Shown here piece by piece: positions 29,320 through 40,552 of a stretch of 64,000 nucleotides of DNA. Position numbers and translations under genes: made by a program. Position 1 is the stretch's first letter, and each line of letters opens with the position of its first letter. Below the pieces are notes generated by a model, which saw nothing but the letters and a program-made list of their open reading frames with translations, was not told the origin of the DNA and did no database searches. The DNA lies in contig CACJPG010000001.1 in assembly GCA_902595225.1 (NCBI GenBank), forward strand, positions 253,977 to 317,976, read 5' to 3'. The stretch comes from an uncultured Thiothrix sp. Lineage in GTDB: Bacteria > Pseudomonadota > Gammaproteobacteria > Poriferisulfidales > GCA-002705445.

Positions 29320-29562
29320 TTTTAATCCCCTTGTTTTTAGTTTTTTAAAATTCTATGGAAAGTAACACAGTCCACACATATATACTATACGAAAAACTGT
29401 AATATAATGGTTATCACGTAAATAATATACCCATTTCCCAAGATAAAAAATTGAATTTATTATCAAATTTTGAGTGTATTATTGCTTAATAACAATATTT
29501 TAATTGATCTTTGTGTATAATACCTAAATTAAGAGATATCAGCTAAAAATATGGAGTGATAT

Positions 29563-29955
29563 TTGGTCACAAAAACTGAGTCAATTTTAGATTTATATAA
29601 AGAAAAGCCAAAAGGGCTTTTTGACTTTTTGTCTGAGGTATTTTCATCTTCAGGTGCAACTTCATTTATTTATAACTCAAAAGCACATTTTATTATTTCC
29701 TTGTATATAAAGGAACAATCTGGGTATGCCCACTTTGAATTAATTTGTAGTGATATTCCAAAAAATGTTGCAAGTCGTGGGACAATTCAATCTATCCTAG
29801 ATATGGGCGTTAAATTGGGTATTTATAATAAACTTGCATACCCAAATGATAAGAGAGTGAAATTATATAACTTATCTAAAACCGCATCTTCTGAAATAGA
29901 TAGATTTTTTAAAATTTTCTTAGACTTATCAAAAACTTCCAATAAAAAAATATAA
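29563..29955 (+). CDS. Hypothetical protein, possible winged-helix (MarR-like) regulator; TTG start
   Basis: 130-aa ORF with alternating helix/turn pattern (VASRGTIQSILDMGVKLGIYNKLAYPNDKRVKLYNLSKTASSEIDRFFKIF resembles recognition helix + wing); GGAG upstream of TTG. Confidence 0.55.
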   Translation: MVTKTESILDLYKEKPKGLFDFLSEVFSSSGATSFIYNSKAHFIISLYIKEQSGYAHFELICSDIPKNVASRGTIQSILDMGVKLGIYNKLAYPNDKRVKLYNLSKTASSEIDRFFKIFLDLSKTSNKKI

Positions 29956-29959
29956 ATTA

Positions 29960-30355
29960 TCAATTCAAAATAAGTATCAAAATAATTGACGATATAATTA
30001 TCACAAAGTTAAAAACTACAGATAATAAATGCAAAAATTTAAATCTTCTTTGATTATTTATATCTCTTGATTTATTTATTTGGGGCATTAGTACATAATT
30101 GCTTAATATGAATAATAATAAAATTAAAACTGATAAATATAGAACGTTGCCCGTTTTCCCCAAATAAATCATTAAGATTGTTAAAATTAAATACTGAATA
30201 CCATTGTACATATAGTAAGTAGGGAATACTGAGCGAACAAATTTTCCCGCTTCTTCATTTGGTAAAACTGTAAATATTTTTGGGGCAATTGCTATTGAAA
30301 AAAATAACATTGATCCTAAAACAAGTGGTGGTATTACTTTTATAATTAATTCCAT
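29960..30355 (-). CDS. DUF4149-like membrane protein
   Basis: Four hydrophobic helices; LVLGSMLFFSIAIAPKIFTVLPNEEAGKFVRSVFPTYY pattern. Confidence 0.65.
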   Translation of the reverse strand: MELIIKVIPPLVLGSMLFFSIAIAPKIFTVLPNEEAGKFVRSVFPTYYMYNGIQYLILTILMIYLGKTGNVLYLSVLILLLFILSNYVLMPQINKSRDINNQRRFKFLHLLSVVFNFVIIISSIILILILN

Positions 30356-30413
30356 TTTTTACTCCAATAAATTTTTTAAAACATGGCTAAAATTAACAAA
30401 ATTTGACCAAAAC

Positions 30414-30490
30414 TGGGGCGAGAGACGGGGATCGAACCCGCGACAACCGGTACCACAAACCAGTGCTCTACCAACTGAGCTACTCTCGCC
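30414..30490 (-). tRNA. tRNA-His(GTG)
   Basis: Minus strand: G-1 + gcgagagtagctcagttggtagagcactggttGTGgtaccggttgtcgcgggttcgatccccgtctctcgc + C73 CCA. Confidence 0.95.
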
Positions 30491-30500
30491 ATAAAAAGTA

Positions 30501-30577
30501 TGGCACGCCTGGTAGGACTCGAACCTACTACCCTCGGATTAGAAATCCGATGCTCTATCCAAATGAGCTACAGGCGC
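30501..30577 (-). tRNA. tRNA-Arg(TCT)
   Basis: Minus strand: gcgcctgtagctcatttggatagagcatcggatTTCTaatccgagggtagtaggttcgagtcctaccaggcgtgCCA; anticodon loop ttTCTaa. Confidence 0.95.
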
Positions 30578-30584
30578 ATCAACG

Positions 30585-30661
30585 TGGTCGGGGTAGAGGG
30601 ATTTGAACCCCCGACATCCTGCTCCCAAAGCAGGCGCGCTACCAGACTGCGCTATACCCCG
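30585..30661 (-). tRNA. tRNA-Pro(TGG)
   Basis: Minus strand: cggggtatagcgcagtctggtagcgcgcctgctTTGGgagcaggatgtcgggggttcaaatccctctaccccgaCCA; loop ttTGGga. Confidence 0.95.
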
Positions 30662-30794
30662 AAATATGTTTTAATTATACGAAAAAAAAGGATAACATTG
30701 TTAAATATATCGATTAATTAATATGATATTTCAATTAATGAGTGGTATTCTAATCAAAAAATATGTACTTACAACACTATTTAGCTATTAAAAC

Positions 30795-31379
30795 ATGAAA
30801 AATTTTATAAATTCATTGGTACTAGTCTGTACTTTTATATTTAATTATGGAGCAAGCGCTGAAATGACAAATAATACGAGTATTAAAATGATAACAAATG
30901 TTGGCGATATTCAAATTGAGTTATTTAACGATAAATCACCTATCACGGCAGGGAATTTTATCAAATATATTGAAGCTGGTTATTTTTCTGGGACTATTTT
31001 TCATCGTGTAATAAAAGACTTCATGATACAAGGCGGAGGTTTTGATGAAAGCATGAATCAAAAGAATACCCTTGAACCTATTCAAAATGAAGCAAATAAC
31101 GGATTAAGTAACAAAAGAGGTACTATTGCTATGGCGAGGACAAATGACCCACATTCTGCCAGTGCGCAATTTTTTATAAATTTGAAAGATAATACTTTTT
31201 TAGATTTCTCAAGCGAAACAGTTCAAGGATGGGGCTATTGCGTTTTTGGTCAAGTGATTGAAGGTATGAATGTTGTTGATAAAATAGCTGAATCAAAAAC
31301 CTCGAGCTATGGGCCACACCAAGATGTCCCTACTGAGCAAATAATTATTGACCAAATAGTTATTGAAAAAGATGAGTAA
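30795..31379 (+). CDS. Peptidyl-prolyl cis-trans isomerase, cyclophilin type, with N-terminal signal peptide
   Basis: [70 protein letters not shown]-terminal [23 protein letters not shown]. Confidence 0.93.
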   Translation: MKNFINSLVLVCTFIFNYGASAEMTNNTSIKMITNVGDIQIELFNDKSPITAGNFIKYIEAGYFSGTIFHRVIKDFMIQGGGFDESMNQKNTLEPIQNEANNGLSNKRGTIAMARTNDPHSASAQFFINLKDNTFLDFSSETVQGWGYCVFGQVIEGMNVVDKIAESKTSSYGPHQDVPTEQIIIDQIVIEKDE

Positions 31380-32091
31380 TATTTATTTTATTTCAGATAT
31401 ACATTTAGACATAAACAATTCTGAAGTTACCAAGAGATTTCTTGATTTTATAGATAAAAAAAAATCTGATATGAAAGAACTTTATATTCTTGGAGATCTT
31501 TTTGAATTTTGGATTGATGATAAATACGACATTGAGCAAAATAATATAATAATAGATACATTACATGATATTACAAAAAAAGGTACAAAAGTTTTTTTAA
31601 TACATGGAAATAGAGACTTTTTAATCGGTAAAAAATTTACAAAGACTACTAATATAGAAATACTCCCTGAAAACTATATTTTATATTTAGATGATAAAAA
31701 GGTTCTAGTTACACACGGTGACTTATTATGTACTGATGATATTGATTATCAAAAATTTAGAAAATTTATAAGAAACAAAATTACATTAAAAATTTTTAAT
31801 TTATTAAATAATAAAATTAAAACTAAAATAGCATCATTTCTTAGAGGTAAGAGCAAAAAGCTTACTTCCCAGAAGCCTGATGACATTATGGATGTCAATA
31901 ACAATACCGTTAATGAGTTTTTTGACAAATTTGATACAAATATCATAATTCATGGACATACTCATAGAAAAAACATTCATAACACAAAATACATGGGGAA
32001 AAACTTTTTTAGATATGTTTTAGGCGACTGGCATAACTCCCCAAGTTATATTGTTTATAAAAATAATAAAATTGAGCTTCTAGACATATAA
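31372..32091 (+). CDS. lpxH: UDP-2,3-diacylglucosamine diphosphatase LpxH
   Basis: [58 protein letters not shown] metallophosphatase motifs; start overlaps the ppi stop. Confidence 0.92.
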   Translation: MSNIYFISDIHLDINNSEVTKRFLDFIDKKKSDMKELYILGDLFEFWIDDKYDIEQNNIIIDTLHDITKKGTKVFLIHGNRDFLIGKKFTKTTNIEILPENYILYLDDKKVLVTHGDLLCTDDIDYQKFRKFIRNKITLKIFNLLNNKIKTKIASFLRGKSKKLTSQKPDDIMDVNNNTVNEFFDKFDTNIIIHGHTHRKNIHNTKYMGKNFFRYVLGDWHNSPSYIVYKNNKIELLDI

Positions 32092-32095
32092 AATA

Positions 32096-33316
32096 CTAAC
32101 TTTTTAATGCCAATATTATATCCATGACATTTGTTCCTGTTGGCCCAGTTGTAAGGAGTGAATCTGTTTTCTCTAGATAATTTCCTGCATCAGCATTATT
32201 TAAAAAATCGCGAGACTCTAGATTGCTTTTTTTACCAACACCTACTGTTTTTCCATCAACAATTCCTCCAGCGTCGTTTGTTGGCCCATCAGTACCATCT
32301 GTCCCAGCCGAAAGAAACATTATATTATTCTGATTATTAATTTTTTCTGCCATGAAGAGAGCTAATTGTTGATTTCTTCCTCCTCTACCAGGGGATTTTG
32401 GAAGTTGCACAGAGCTCTCGCCCCCCCAGATATGAAGGCCGGCTGGACAGTCTTTCAAATATTCAGAAAAATAATTTGCTAATTTTTTTACGTCGCCTTC
32501 TATAAATTTTTCGTTTAGAAAAGCTCTATAACCAAGTTTTTCTCCGTATGATTTACATGCAAGCTTAGCGTCATCAAGTTTCGCGATAATATTAGTTTGG
32601 ATGTTTAAAAAGTTATCTTTATCAGGACATTGAATAGGTTTTACTTTATTCAATTTTTCAATAATATCTTTTTCATATTTATCATAATTTATTTTAGAGT
32701 CATCATATGATAATGGTCCAGATGCAATGACTTTTGGGTCATCATAAGGTACGTCAGAAATCGTTAAAACCGTTGTCTTTCTACCATTAATATAATTTGC
32801 TAACTTTCCACCTTTAATTTTTGAAAAGTATTTTCTAACCGAATTAATATCATTAATATTATAACCTCTTGATAACAAGGCACTTGTAAGCTCGATTAGC
32901 TCGATAATACTAAAATTATCTACTAAATTTTCTACTAAACTTGAACCACCTCCAGATAAAAGAAATAAAAACTCTGCATTATTATCTTTTTTTTCTATGT
33001 ATTTAATTAACTCATTTCCACAGTCAATACTTTTTTGTGATGGACTTGGATGATCAGACTCAAAGCATTGTATATTTTTGTAGTTTTTAATTTCTTGATC
33101 GAGATGGTCTATTTTTGTAATTATAATACCAGAGCTAATATGTATATTTTTATTTTCTAAAGCAGCTTTTGCCATAGAGCTGCCAGCTTTGCCAATTGAT
33201 ATTAAATTAAGATCGCCTGGTATTGGGTTTTTATTTAAGTAGTCATTTACAGCATTATATCCAAGAACTCGATCTACTCCAGCCATAAAAATATCTTTTA
33301 AATCTTTTTTTTTCAT
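32096..33316 (-). CDS. Glycerate 2-kinase (MOFRL family)
   Basis: SIGKAGSSMAKAAL, LFLLSGGGSSLVENL, SDVPYDDPKVIASGPLSYD, GRGGRNQQLALFMA, LSAGTDGTDGPTNDAGGIVDG, TGPTGTNVMDIILAL. Confidence 0.93.
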   Translation of the reverse strand: MKKKDLKDIFMAGVDRVLGYNAVNDYLNKNPIPGDLNLISIGKAGSSMAKAALENKNIHISSGIIITKIDHLDQEIKNYKNIQCFESDHPSPSQKSIDCGNELIKYIEKKDNNAEFLFLLSGGGSSLVENLVDNFSIIELIELTSALLSRGYNINDINSVRKYFSKIKGGKLANYINGRKTTVLTISDVPYDDPKVIASGPLSYDDSKINYDKYEKDIIEKLNKVKPIQCPDKDNFLNIQTNIIAKLDDAKLACKSYGEKLGYRAFLNEKFIEGDVKKLANYFSEYLKDCPAGLHIWGGESSVQLPKSPGRGGRNQQLALFMAEKINNQNNIMFLSAGTDGTDGPTNDAGGIVDGKTVGVGKKSNLESRDFLNNADAGNYLEKTDSLLTTGPTGTNVMDIILALKS

Positions 33317-33328
33317 TTATTCTTTTTT

Positions 33329-33862
33329 TTAGTTAAATATATATACAAATGTATTTAATAAATCTTTTTTACATAAATTTACAATATCATTATTGCTCAT
33401 ACGTATACATCCATGAGATGCTTTTTCTCCTATTAATCCTTCTTCATTTGTACCGTGTATATAAATATACCTAGTATAACTATCTACGTTTCCACCTTTA
33501 TTCTTACCTTTGTCTAGACCATCTAACCAAAGTATCCTTGAAGAAATTATATCCTCATTTGAGTTTTCCTGGCTAGACACTATCTCAACTTTTTGGCTTG
33601 TAGGAACCCTATTTTTAAAAATAGTATTGACTGGAACATCACTACCAATAAATTCTTTTATATAATGTGCTCCCAATGGTGTTTTATTACTGCCTTCTTC
33701 ACACCCCTCCCCAAATTTTGACGAGGATATTTTATATTTTTCAATTAGTTCGTAGTTTTTATACAAACGCAGAGTTTGCGATTTTAACTCAATTTCAATA
33801 ATGTATTTTTTACTTAAAAAATCATTGGGATATTTTAAAAATATAGATTTGATGTCTCTCAT
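33329..33862 (-). CDS. L,D-transpeptidase/carboxypeptidase catalytic-domain (YkuD) protein without visible signal peptide
   Basis: YIYIHGTNEEGLIGEKASHGCIRMSNNDIVNL active-site motif. Confidence 0.88.
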   Translation of the reverse strand: MRDIKSIFLKYPNDFLSKKYIIEIELKSQTLRLYKNYELIEKYKISSSKFGEGCEEGSNKTPLGAHYIKEFIGSDVPVNTIFKNRVPTSQKVEIVSSQENSNEDIISSRILWLDGLDKGKNKGGNVDSYTRYIYIHGTNEEGLIGEKASHGCIRMSNNDIVNLCKKDLLNTFVYIFN

Positions 33863-33891
33863 TACGATATTTCAAGATTCTTAAGATTTAC

Positions 33892-35343
33892 CTAAGTAGA
33901 CTGTCTTCTTTTTTCAAGATCTTGGAAGTACTTATCATTAACATTTGTCAAATACTTTCCAGTAAAGACAGAAGTTTCAAATTTCTTAATTTTTTGATTA
34001 CCTGCTTGTACTGCATAAACTAAATCTTCTAAATCTTGGTAAATTAGCTTATCTGCTCCAATTTCATTGCAAACTTCATCAACATTTTTATCATGAGCGA
34101 TGAGATCACCTTTACTTGGCATATCAATACCGTATATATTTTGAAATCTTATTGGTGGTGAAGCTGATGCAAAATATACTTTTTTCGCTCCTGAATCTCG
34201 AGCCATTTGTACAATTTCTTTGGAAGTTGTTCCCCTTACAATTGAGTCATCCACGAGTAATATATTTTTATTTTTAAATTCTGATGTTAACGGATTAAGC
34301 TTATATCTTACAGATTTTTTTCTAACAGCTTGTCCTTGCATTATAAAAGTTCTTCCAATATATCTATTTTTAATTAAACCTTCTCTATAATTTTTATTTA
34401 ACCTAATTGCCATTTCTAAAGCCGCGGTTCTGCTTGTATCTGGAATTGGAATAATTACATCGATGTCGTTGTCTGCCCACTCTCTTAATATTTTATTAGC
34501 TAACTGTTTTCCCATTCTCATCCTAGCTTCCTGAACATTAATGCCATCTATTATTGAATCGGGTCTTGAAAAATAAACATACTCAAAAATACATGGGGAA
34601 AGCTCAAGTTCTTTTGAATAAATTGATTTATGAATTTTACCCTTCATGTCTATAAATATTGACTCACCAGGAGCAAGATCCCTTAAAGTTTCATATCCTA
34701 GAAGATCTAGGGCAACACTTTCTGAAGAAACAATATAACTATAGCCAGATGAATTCTTTTTTCTTCCTAAAATTAGTGGTCGTATTCCATGAATATCACG
34801 AAATGCAACTAATCCATATCCAGCGATAATCGCAACAACTGCATATGCGCCAGAACATCTATCATGCACACCATTAATAGCATTAAATAAATCACTAACC
34901 TTAAATGTTGGTGATTCAGCGCCTAATAACTCATGAGCAAAAATGTTTAACAAAACTTCTGTATCAGACTGTGTATGAATGTGTCTTTTATCATTTATTA
35001 GAAGCTCATCTCTCAAAATTTCAGAATTATCTAGATTTCCATTGTGAGCAAGAGCTATCCCATAAGGTGAATTTACATAAAATGGTTGTGCTTCGTCAGT
35101 GCCATTACTACCAGCTGTTGGATACCTAACATGACCAATACCCATATTTCCCTGTAATTCCATCATGTCATCTACATTGAATATATCGTTAACTAATCCT
35201 TTTGCTTTTTTTTGATGGAGATTATTATCAAGACATGTAGCTATACCAGCAGAATCCTGCCCTCTATGTTGAAGGACTGTTAATCCATCGAATAAACTCT
35301 GGTTAACAGAGTTATCATCAAATATACCAATGATTCCACACAT
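33892..35343 (-). CDS. purF: Amidophosphoribosyltransferase PurF
   Basis: MCGIIGIFDD N-terminal Cys nucleophile (start set to 35343), VLQHRGQDSAGIAT, VIPIPDTSRTAALEMA, ILLVDDSIVRGTTSKEIV PRPP motif. Confidence 0.96.
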   Translation of the reverse strand: MCGIIGIFDDNSVNQSLFDGLTVLQHRGQDSAGIATCLDNNLHQKKAKGLVNDIFNVDDMMELQGNMGIGHVRYPTAGSNGTDEAQPFYVNSPYGIALAHNGNLDNSEILRDELLINDKRHIHTQSDTEVLLNIFAHELLGAESPTFKVSDLFNAINGVHDRCSGAYAVVAIIAGYGLVAFRDIHGIRPLILGRKKNSSGYSYIVSSESVALDLLGYETLRDLAPGESIFIDMKGKIHKSIYSKELELSPCIFEYVYFSRPDSIIDGINVQEARMRMGKQLANKILREWADNDIDVIIPIPDTSRTAALEMAIRLNKNYREGLIKNRYIGRTFIMQGQAVRKKSVRYKLNPLTSEFKNKNILLVDDSIVRGTTSKEIVQMARDSGAKKVYFASASPPIRFQNIYGIDMPSKGDLIAHDKNVDEVCNEIGADKLIYQDLEDLVYAVQAGNQKIKKFETSVFTGKYLTNVNDKYFQDLEKRRQST

Positions 35344-35809
35344 TCTGCAATTGTACACTAAATTTTAAAAAATAATCCAAAAACGATGAACTTTTATCAA
35401 AATTTTCTAAGACATATAATATTTCATAGTAATCAAGAAAAGATATCAAAGCTGAAATTAAAATAAAACCTTTGAAAAAAGAAAAAATAATACCCAAAAA
35501 TTTATCAAAAAATTTATTTTCAAAATTCAAGAATGGGTAAAGAAGAATTTTTCCCAAAAAGTAAAAGAAAATTGAAGAAATAATAAATATTGAAATAGAA
35601 CCCACAATAGTGAAGACAAATACTGGTATATCCAGATCGAAAAATTTAAGTTTTTTTGTTATATATAATCCAAAATCATTTGCATATAAGAAACTTAAAA
35701 AAAGAATCGATATTGTATTAAGGGTAGAGATTATCTCTTTTTTTAAGCCTCTCAAGAAACCAGATATAATAAAAATAAATAATACAATTAGTATAAAGAT
35801 ATCTAACAA
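35318..35809 (-). CDS. cvpA: CvpA family membrane protein
   Basis: ILIVLFIFIISGFLRGLKKEIISTL...; multi-TM; immediately upstream of purF as in other gammaproteobacteria. Confidence 0.85.
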   Translation of the reverse strand: MLDIFILIVLFIFIISGFLRGLKKEIISTLNTISILFLSFLYANDFGLYITKKLKFFDLDIPVFVFTIVGSISIFIISSIFFYFLGKILLYPFLNFENKFFDKFLGIIFSFFKGFILISALISFLDYYEILYVLENFDKSSSFLDYFLKFSVQLQNVWNHWYI

Positions 35810-35822
35810 AATAATTCCTAAA

Positions 35823-36344
35823 TCAGTTAGTTATTAATTTTTTTTGGATAATATACGATTCTGAATATTTTTTATTTTTTATTATATCAAGGAAATTTTC
35901 TTTTGCTTCTTTAGCTGTAAAGAACGGGCCAACATTTACCGCATACATATGCTTCTCTGCTTTTTTTATTTTTAAAATAAAAGATTTGTGCTTGATATCT
36001 TTTAAATCGGATAGTTGCTTTAAGGCGTTTTCTTCCCTCTCAAAAGTTCCAATTCTTATCACCCAATTTACTTTACCATCATTATCTACATTTTCAATTT
36101 CATTTGCATCCTTAATAAAAGCTTGTTCCTCTTTTATTTCAAGCTTATTGATAGAATTTGTTACCTCTTCTTTAATATTTTTTGTTTTATCTATGAACTT
36201 AAATTTAATATTATCTTGGCTATCAATTTTAGAAAACTTAAGCTCTTTCTGGCCTTCGCCTGTAAATATCATAGGACCAATAACCAAGGCTATTAGCAAG
36301 AAAACTAATAAGCCAACAATTCTTTTTTTTAGATTCTCATTCAT
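35823..36344 (-). CDS. SPOR domain protein (DedD-like)
   Basis: N-terminal TM, linker, SPOR-like WVIRIGTFEREENALKQLSDLKD...YAVNVGPFFTAKEAKENFLDI; between folC and cvpA. Confidence 0.85.
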   Translation of the reverse strand: MNENLKKRIVGLLVFLLIALVIGPMIFTGEGQKELKFSKIDSQDNIKFKFIDKTKNIKEEVTNSINKLEIKEEQAFIKDANEIENVDNDGKVNWVIRIGTFEREENALKQLSDLKDIKHKSFILKIKKAEKHMYAVNVGPFFTAKEAKENFLDIIKNKKYSESYIIQKKLITN

Positions 36345-37602
36345 TTATTAATTTACTTAATATTGGTGCAACTGTGTAACTAGATCCAAATACAACTATA
36401 ATCTCGTCTTCTTTTTTTATATTTTCTATTGCACCATCAAATGCTTTGTTAATATTACCATAGATAGATGGTTTTTCTAAAGTGAAAAACTTTTTATCCT
36501 TTAATTCAGTTATTCTTAAAGCTCTTTCATTCGTACTTTCTGAAATATGCCAAGAATCAAAAACTCCTTTTAATTTTATTAAAATTTCATCGACATCCTT
36601 ATCTTTTAAGACGCCAAATACAGCATGAAATTTTTTATTAGGAAAATATTTATTTAAATTATCTTTCAAGATATCAATACTTTGAGGATTATGCGCGACA
36701 TCTAAAATTACTGTTGGTTTAGTTTCAAAAATCTGGAATCTTCCAATAATTTTTGCATTTTTTAATCCTATTAACACTTTTTTTTCATTTAATTCTAGAC
36801 CATCACATAAATGAATAGCTTGAATAGCTGCCGCTGCATTTTTAATTTGAATATCACCCTTAATACCCGGATGCTCGCAATTAATTTTAATACCATCAGA
36901 ATTTTCGAATACCCAGCTATCATCATCTCTAGCTTCTGCATGATAATGCTCTTCTATTTTACTGATTTTTGAATTTATATTTTCTCCCTCAGCCAATATT
37001 GAATTATGAACATTTTTATAACCAATCACTGTTGATTTATTTTTTCTCATTACTCCTGCTTTTTCATAAGCAATTTGTTCTATGTCATCCCCTAAGATAT
37101 CAGTATGGTCTAGCCCTATGTTAGTTATAATTGAAATATCAGGATTAATTATATTAACCGCATCAAGTCTTCCTCCAAGTCCAACTTCTAATATAATTAC
37201 ATCTAAATTTGATTTGCTAAAGATAATTAAAGCAGCCAAGGTGCTAAATTCAAAATATGTAAGCGTTATATTGCCTCTTGTTTCTTCAATAGATTCAAAG
37301 GCATCACATATAGAATTCGTTTTCACAGGAACTTTATCAATCTTGATTCGCTCATTAAAGTTCAATAGGTGCGGAGATGTATATGAGCCAACTTTATAAT
37401 CTGATTCATATAATATTGACTCTAAAATCGAAACAGTTGAGCCTTTACCGTTTGTACCAGCTACAGTTATTACTTTTGGGACTGGTTGGTCTATTTTAAG
37501 CTTTTTTGCAACTTCTATCACTCTACTGAGATTAAAATCCATATTTGTAGGATGTAATTTACATTGCCAATCAATCCACTCTTCTAAAGTAAAATTTTTC
37601 AA
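36337..37602 (-). CDS. folC: Folylpolyglutamate synthase / dihydrofolate synthase
   Basis: KVITVAGTNGKGSTVSILESIL; SYTSPHLLNFNERI; LEVGLGGRLDAVNI; LDVAHNPQSI. Confidence 0.95.
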   Translation of the reverse strand: MKNFTLEEWIDWQCKLHPTNMDFNLSRVIEVAKKLKIDQPVPKVITVAGTNGKGSTVSILESILYESDYKVGSYTSPHLLNFNERIKIDKVPVKTNSICDAFESIEETRGNITLTYFEFSTLAALIIFSKSNLDVIILEVGLGGRLDAVNIINPDISIITNIGLDHTDILGDDIEQIAYEKAGVMRKNKSTVIGYKNVHNSILAEGENINSKISKIEEHYHAEARDDDSWVFENSDGIKINCEHPGIKGDIQIKNAAAAIQAIHLCDGLELNEKKVLIGLKNAKIIGRFQIFETKPTVILDVAHNPQSIDILKDNLNKYFPNKKFHAVFGVLKDKDVDEILIKLKGVFDSWHISESTNERALRITELKDKKFFTLEKPSIYGNINKAFDGAIENIKKEDEIIVVFGSSYTVAPILSKLINE

Positions 37603-37620
37603 GTTTTTTTCTTTCGTTAT

Positions 37621-38499
37621 TTATGAAGAAACTCTTTTTTTTGCACAATTATTGACTAGAGTTTTTATAATGTTCGTAATTTCTAGTTTTAAATTACGTC
37701 TATCGATTATCATATCGATAGCACCGTGTTCCAACAAAAATTCACTTCTCTGAAAACCTTCTGGCAAAGTTTCTCGAACAGTTTGCTCTATAACGCGTGG
37801 GCCAGCGAAACCAACTAATGCTTTTGGTTCTGCAATATTAATATCGCCAAGCATAGCAAGACTAGCTGAAACACCGCCCATGCATGGATCTGTTAAGACA
37901 GAAATAAATGGTACTGAGTTTTTTCTCATATCGGCAATTGCGCTTGAAGTTTTAGACATTTGGAACAATGATACCAAAGACTCTTGCATACGTGCTCCCC
38001 CACTAGCAGAGAAACAGACTAACGGAACATTCTTTTCAATACATTCTTTTGCAGCTCGCGAAAATTTTTCTCCAACAACAGAACCCATTGATCCACCCAT
38101 AAAAGAGAATTCAAAAGCTGCAACTATTACTCTTATTCCATTAATTTTCCCTTCTGATACAACTAAAGCATCTTTTTCATTTGTTGTTTTTTGAGCAGAT
38201 GATATTCTGTCTTTATATTTTTTACTATCCTTGAATTTTAAAAAATCTTTTGATGCAAGTTTTTCGAATAACTCGTTCCTTTCATCAGAGTCTAAAAAGA
38301 AATCTAATCTATCTCTAGCAGATATTCTCATATGATAGCCACAATTCGTACAAACAAATTGATTTTGAACAATATCCTCTCTGTATAGAACTGTATTACA
38401 ACTTGAGCACTTCTCCCAAACTCCTTCAGGAATAACTTTTTTATTCTTAGCTGCGTCAACCCTGATTCTTTTTGGCATTAATTTTTCAAACCAACTCAT
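37621..38499 (-). CDS. accD: Acetyl-CoA carboxylase carboxyltransferase beta subunit
   Basis: [40 protein letters not shown] zinc finger; [58 protein letters not shown]. Confidence 0.97.
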   Translation of the reverse strand: MSWFEKLMPKRIRVDAAKNKKVIPEGVWEKCSSCNTVLYREDIVQNQFVCTNCGYHMRISARDRLDFFLDSDERNELFEKLASKDFLKFKDSKKYKDRISSAQKTTNEKDALVVSEGKINGIRVIVAAFEFSFMGGSMGSVVGEKFSRAAKECIEKNVPLVCFSASGGARMQESLVSLFQMSKTSSAIADMRKNSVPFISVLTDPCMGGVSASLAMLGDINIAEPKALVGFAGPRVIEQTVRETLPEGFQRSEFLLEHGAIDMIIDRRNLKLEITNIIKTLVNNCAKKRVSS

Positions 38500-38501
38500 A
38501 A

Positions 38502-39323
38502 CTATGTCTCCGTAGAAATATTGCTATCAAGTTTAAGCCTTATGGGCTTCATAAGATCAATTATACCATTATTTATATTAGTTTTACTTTCTTGATCATT
38601 TTCAATTATCTTAACTATTGCGCTACCGATAACGATTGCATCTGCGCTCTTTGATAAAGTTTTAGCTGTATCAGCATCTTTTATGCCGAAGCCAACAGCT
38701 AAAGGAAGATTGACATTATCTTTAATTTTTTTCAATTGCGCTTCTGTTTCTTGAATATTCAATGTTGAAGCTCCGGTCACACCTTTTAATGAAATATAAT
38801 ATAAGAAGCCTGATGCAAATTTTGAAATTTTATTAATTCTTTCTACTTGGGTATTAGGAGCAATTAGAAAAATACTTTCTAAATTATCTTTTTTAAAAAT
38901 GTTAACTATGTCCTCAGCTTCCTCATGAGGAAGATCAACAACTAAAACTGCGTCAACACCAGAATCGCTAGCTAACTTTGAAAATTTTTCGTAACCAATT
39001 CTCTCAATTGGGTTTAAGTAACCCATCAATACAACTGGTGTTGTTTTATTTTTTTTTCTAAAGGTTTTTACAAGTTCAAATATATCAAAGCATGATACTT
39101 TTTGTTTTAAAGCCCTTTCGCAAGCTCTTTGAATTGTTGGGCCATCTGCCATTGGGTCTGAAAAAGGTACCCCAAGTTCAATTATATCTGTACCTGATTC
39201 TACCAATGCATGCATTATATCAAGACTTAAAGATATTGATGGGTCTCCTGCTGTAACATAGGATATCAAGCATGTTTTATTGCATTGTTTAAGATCAAGA
39301 AATTTTTCTGAAATCCTACTCAA
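38502..39323 (-). CDS. trpA: Tryptophan synthase alpha chain
   Basis: [71 protein letters not shown]. Confidence 0.96.
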   Translation of the reverse strand: MSRISEKFLDLKQCNKTCLISYVTAGDPSISLSLDIMHALVESGTDIIELGVPFSDPMADGPTIQRACERALKQKVSCFDIFELVKTFRKKNKTTPVVLMGYLNPIERIGYEKFSKLASDSGVDAVLVVDLPHEEAEDIVNIFKKDNLESIFLIAPNTQVERINKISKFASGFLYYISLKGVTGASTLNIQETEAQLKKIKDNVNLPLAVGFGIKDADTAKTLSKSADAIVIGSAIVKIIENDQESKTNINNGIIDLMKPIRLKLDSNISTET

Positions 39324-40552
39324 ATCTTTATCCCTTCAAGTTTTGCAACAGTGTTTAGATCTTTATCTCCCCTGCCAGATAAATTGATAACAATATTTTG
39401 ATTTTTTTTCATTTTTTTAGCCAGCTTCATAGTATAAGCAATAGCATGACTTGTTTCTAATGCAGGTATAATTCCCTCAACTTTTGACATTTCATGGAAT
39501 GCATCAATAGCCTCTTTATCAGTAGCAGACTTATATTCAACAAGACCTAAATCTTTTAGTAAGGCATGTTCAGGACCCACTCCTGGATAGTCTAATCCTG
39601 CAGATATACTATGTGTTTCTATTATTTGACCGTTTTCATCTTCAAGCAAATAAGTTCTATTTCCATGAAGTACTCCAATCTTTCCTTTATTAAGTGGAGC
39701 AGAGTGTTTCCCTGTTTCAAGTCCATTGCCAGCTGCCTCAATACCATACATCTTCGAGTCTGAATTTATGAACGGATAGAATAATCCAATTGCATTCGAA
39801 CCCCCTCCGACACATGCTACTAAAGCATCAACTTTTTTATCAAGATCTTGCATCTGCGCAATAACCTCTCGGCCTATAATTGCTTGAAAATCTCTAACAA
39901 GTTCAGGATAAGGAGATGGCCCAGCTACAGTTCCAATAATATAAAAAGTGTTATCAACATTTGTAACCCAATCTCTCAATGCTTCATTTAGAGCGTCCTT
40001 TAAAGTTCTTGACCCTGAAGTAACTGGAACAACTTCTGCTCCAAGGAGTTTCATTCTATAAACATTTTGTGATTGACGGTAAATATCTTGTTCACCCATA
40101 TAAACAACACATTGCATTCCAAGTCTCGCGGCAACTGTTGCAGAAGCAACACCATGCTGACCCGCTCCAGTTTCTGCAATGATTCTTGTCTTACCCATTT
40201 TTTTTGCGAGGATAGCTTGGCCAATTGTATTATTAATTTTATGCGCCCCTGTATGACATAAATCCTCTCTTTTTAAAAAGATGTTTGCTCCATTTAATTT
40301 ATCGGTTAGTCTCTTGGCAAAATATAATGGTGTCGGCCTTCCCACATAATTTTCAAATTCAGAATAAAGCTCACCTAAAAAATCCGAGTCATTTTTTAAA
40401 TTATAATATGTATTTTTTAGATCAGTTAATGGTTGTATCAATGTTTCAGCTACGAATGTACCTCCAAATACACCGTAATGCCCATTTTCGTCAGGGTATC
40501 CATAACGAAGTTGATTAAAGTCATTTAAATTTTGTTTTGAGGTCGTTTTCAT
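39320..40552 (-). CDS. trpB: Tryptophan synthase beta chain
   Basis: [47 protein letters not shown]-lysine motif; [17 protein letters not shown]. Confidence 0.97.
   Translation of the reverse strand: MKTTSKQNLNDFNQLRYGYPDENGHYGVFGGTFVAETLIQPLTDLKNTYYNLKNDSDFLGELYSEFENYVGRPTPLYFAKRLTDKLNGANIFLKREDLCHTGAHKINNTIGQAILAKKMGKTRIIAETGAGQHGVASATVAARLGMQCVVYMGEQDIYRQSQNVYRMKLLGAEVVPVTSGSRTLKDALNEALRDWVTNVDNTFYIIGTVAGPSPYPELVRDFQAIIGREVIAQMQDLDKKVDALVACVGGGSNAIGLFYPFINSDSKMYGIEAAGNGLETGKHSAPLNKGKIGVLHGNRTYLLEDENGQIIETHSISAGLDYPGVGPEHALLKDLGLVEYKSATDKEAIDAFHEMSKVEGIIPALETSHAIAYTMKLAKKMKKNQNIVINLSGRGDKDLNTVAKLEGIKI

Noticed and set aside
30403-30721. Plus-strand ORFs of 67 and 73 aa (GRTRTYYPRIRNPMLYPNEL..., GVEGFEPPTSCSQSRRATRLRYTP)
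   Set aside because: Translations of antisense tRNA genes (Pro, Arg, His); a well-known spurious annotation artefact.
35986-36351. 121-aa plus-strand ORF
   Set aside because: Antisense shadow of the SPOR-domain gene; Ser/Phe/Leu-rich composition typical of reverse-frame noise in AT-rich DNA.
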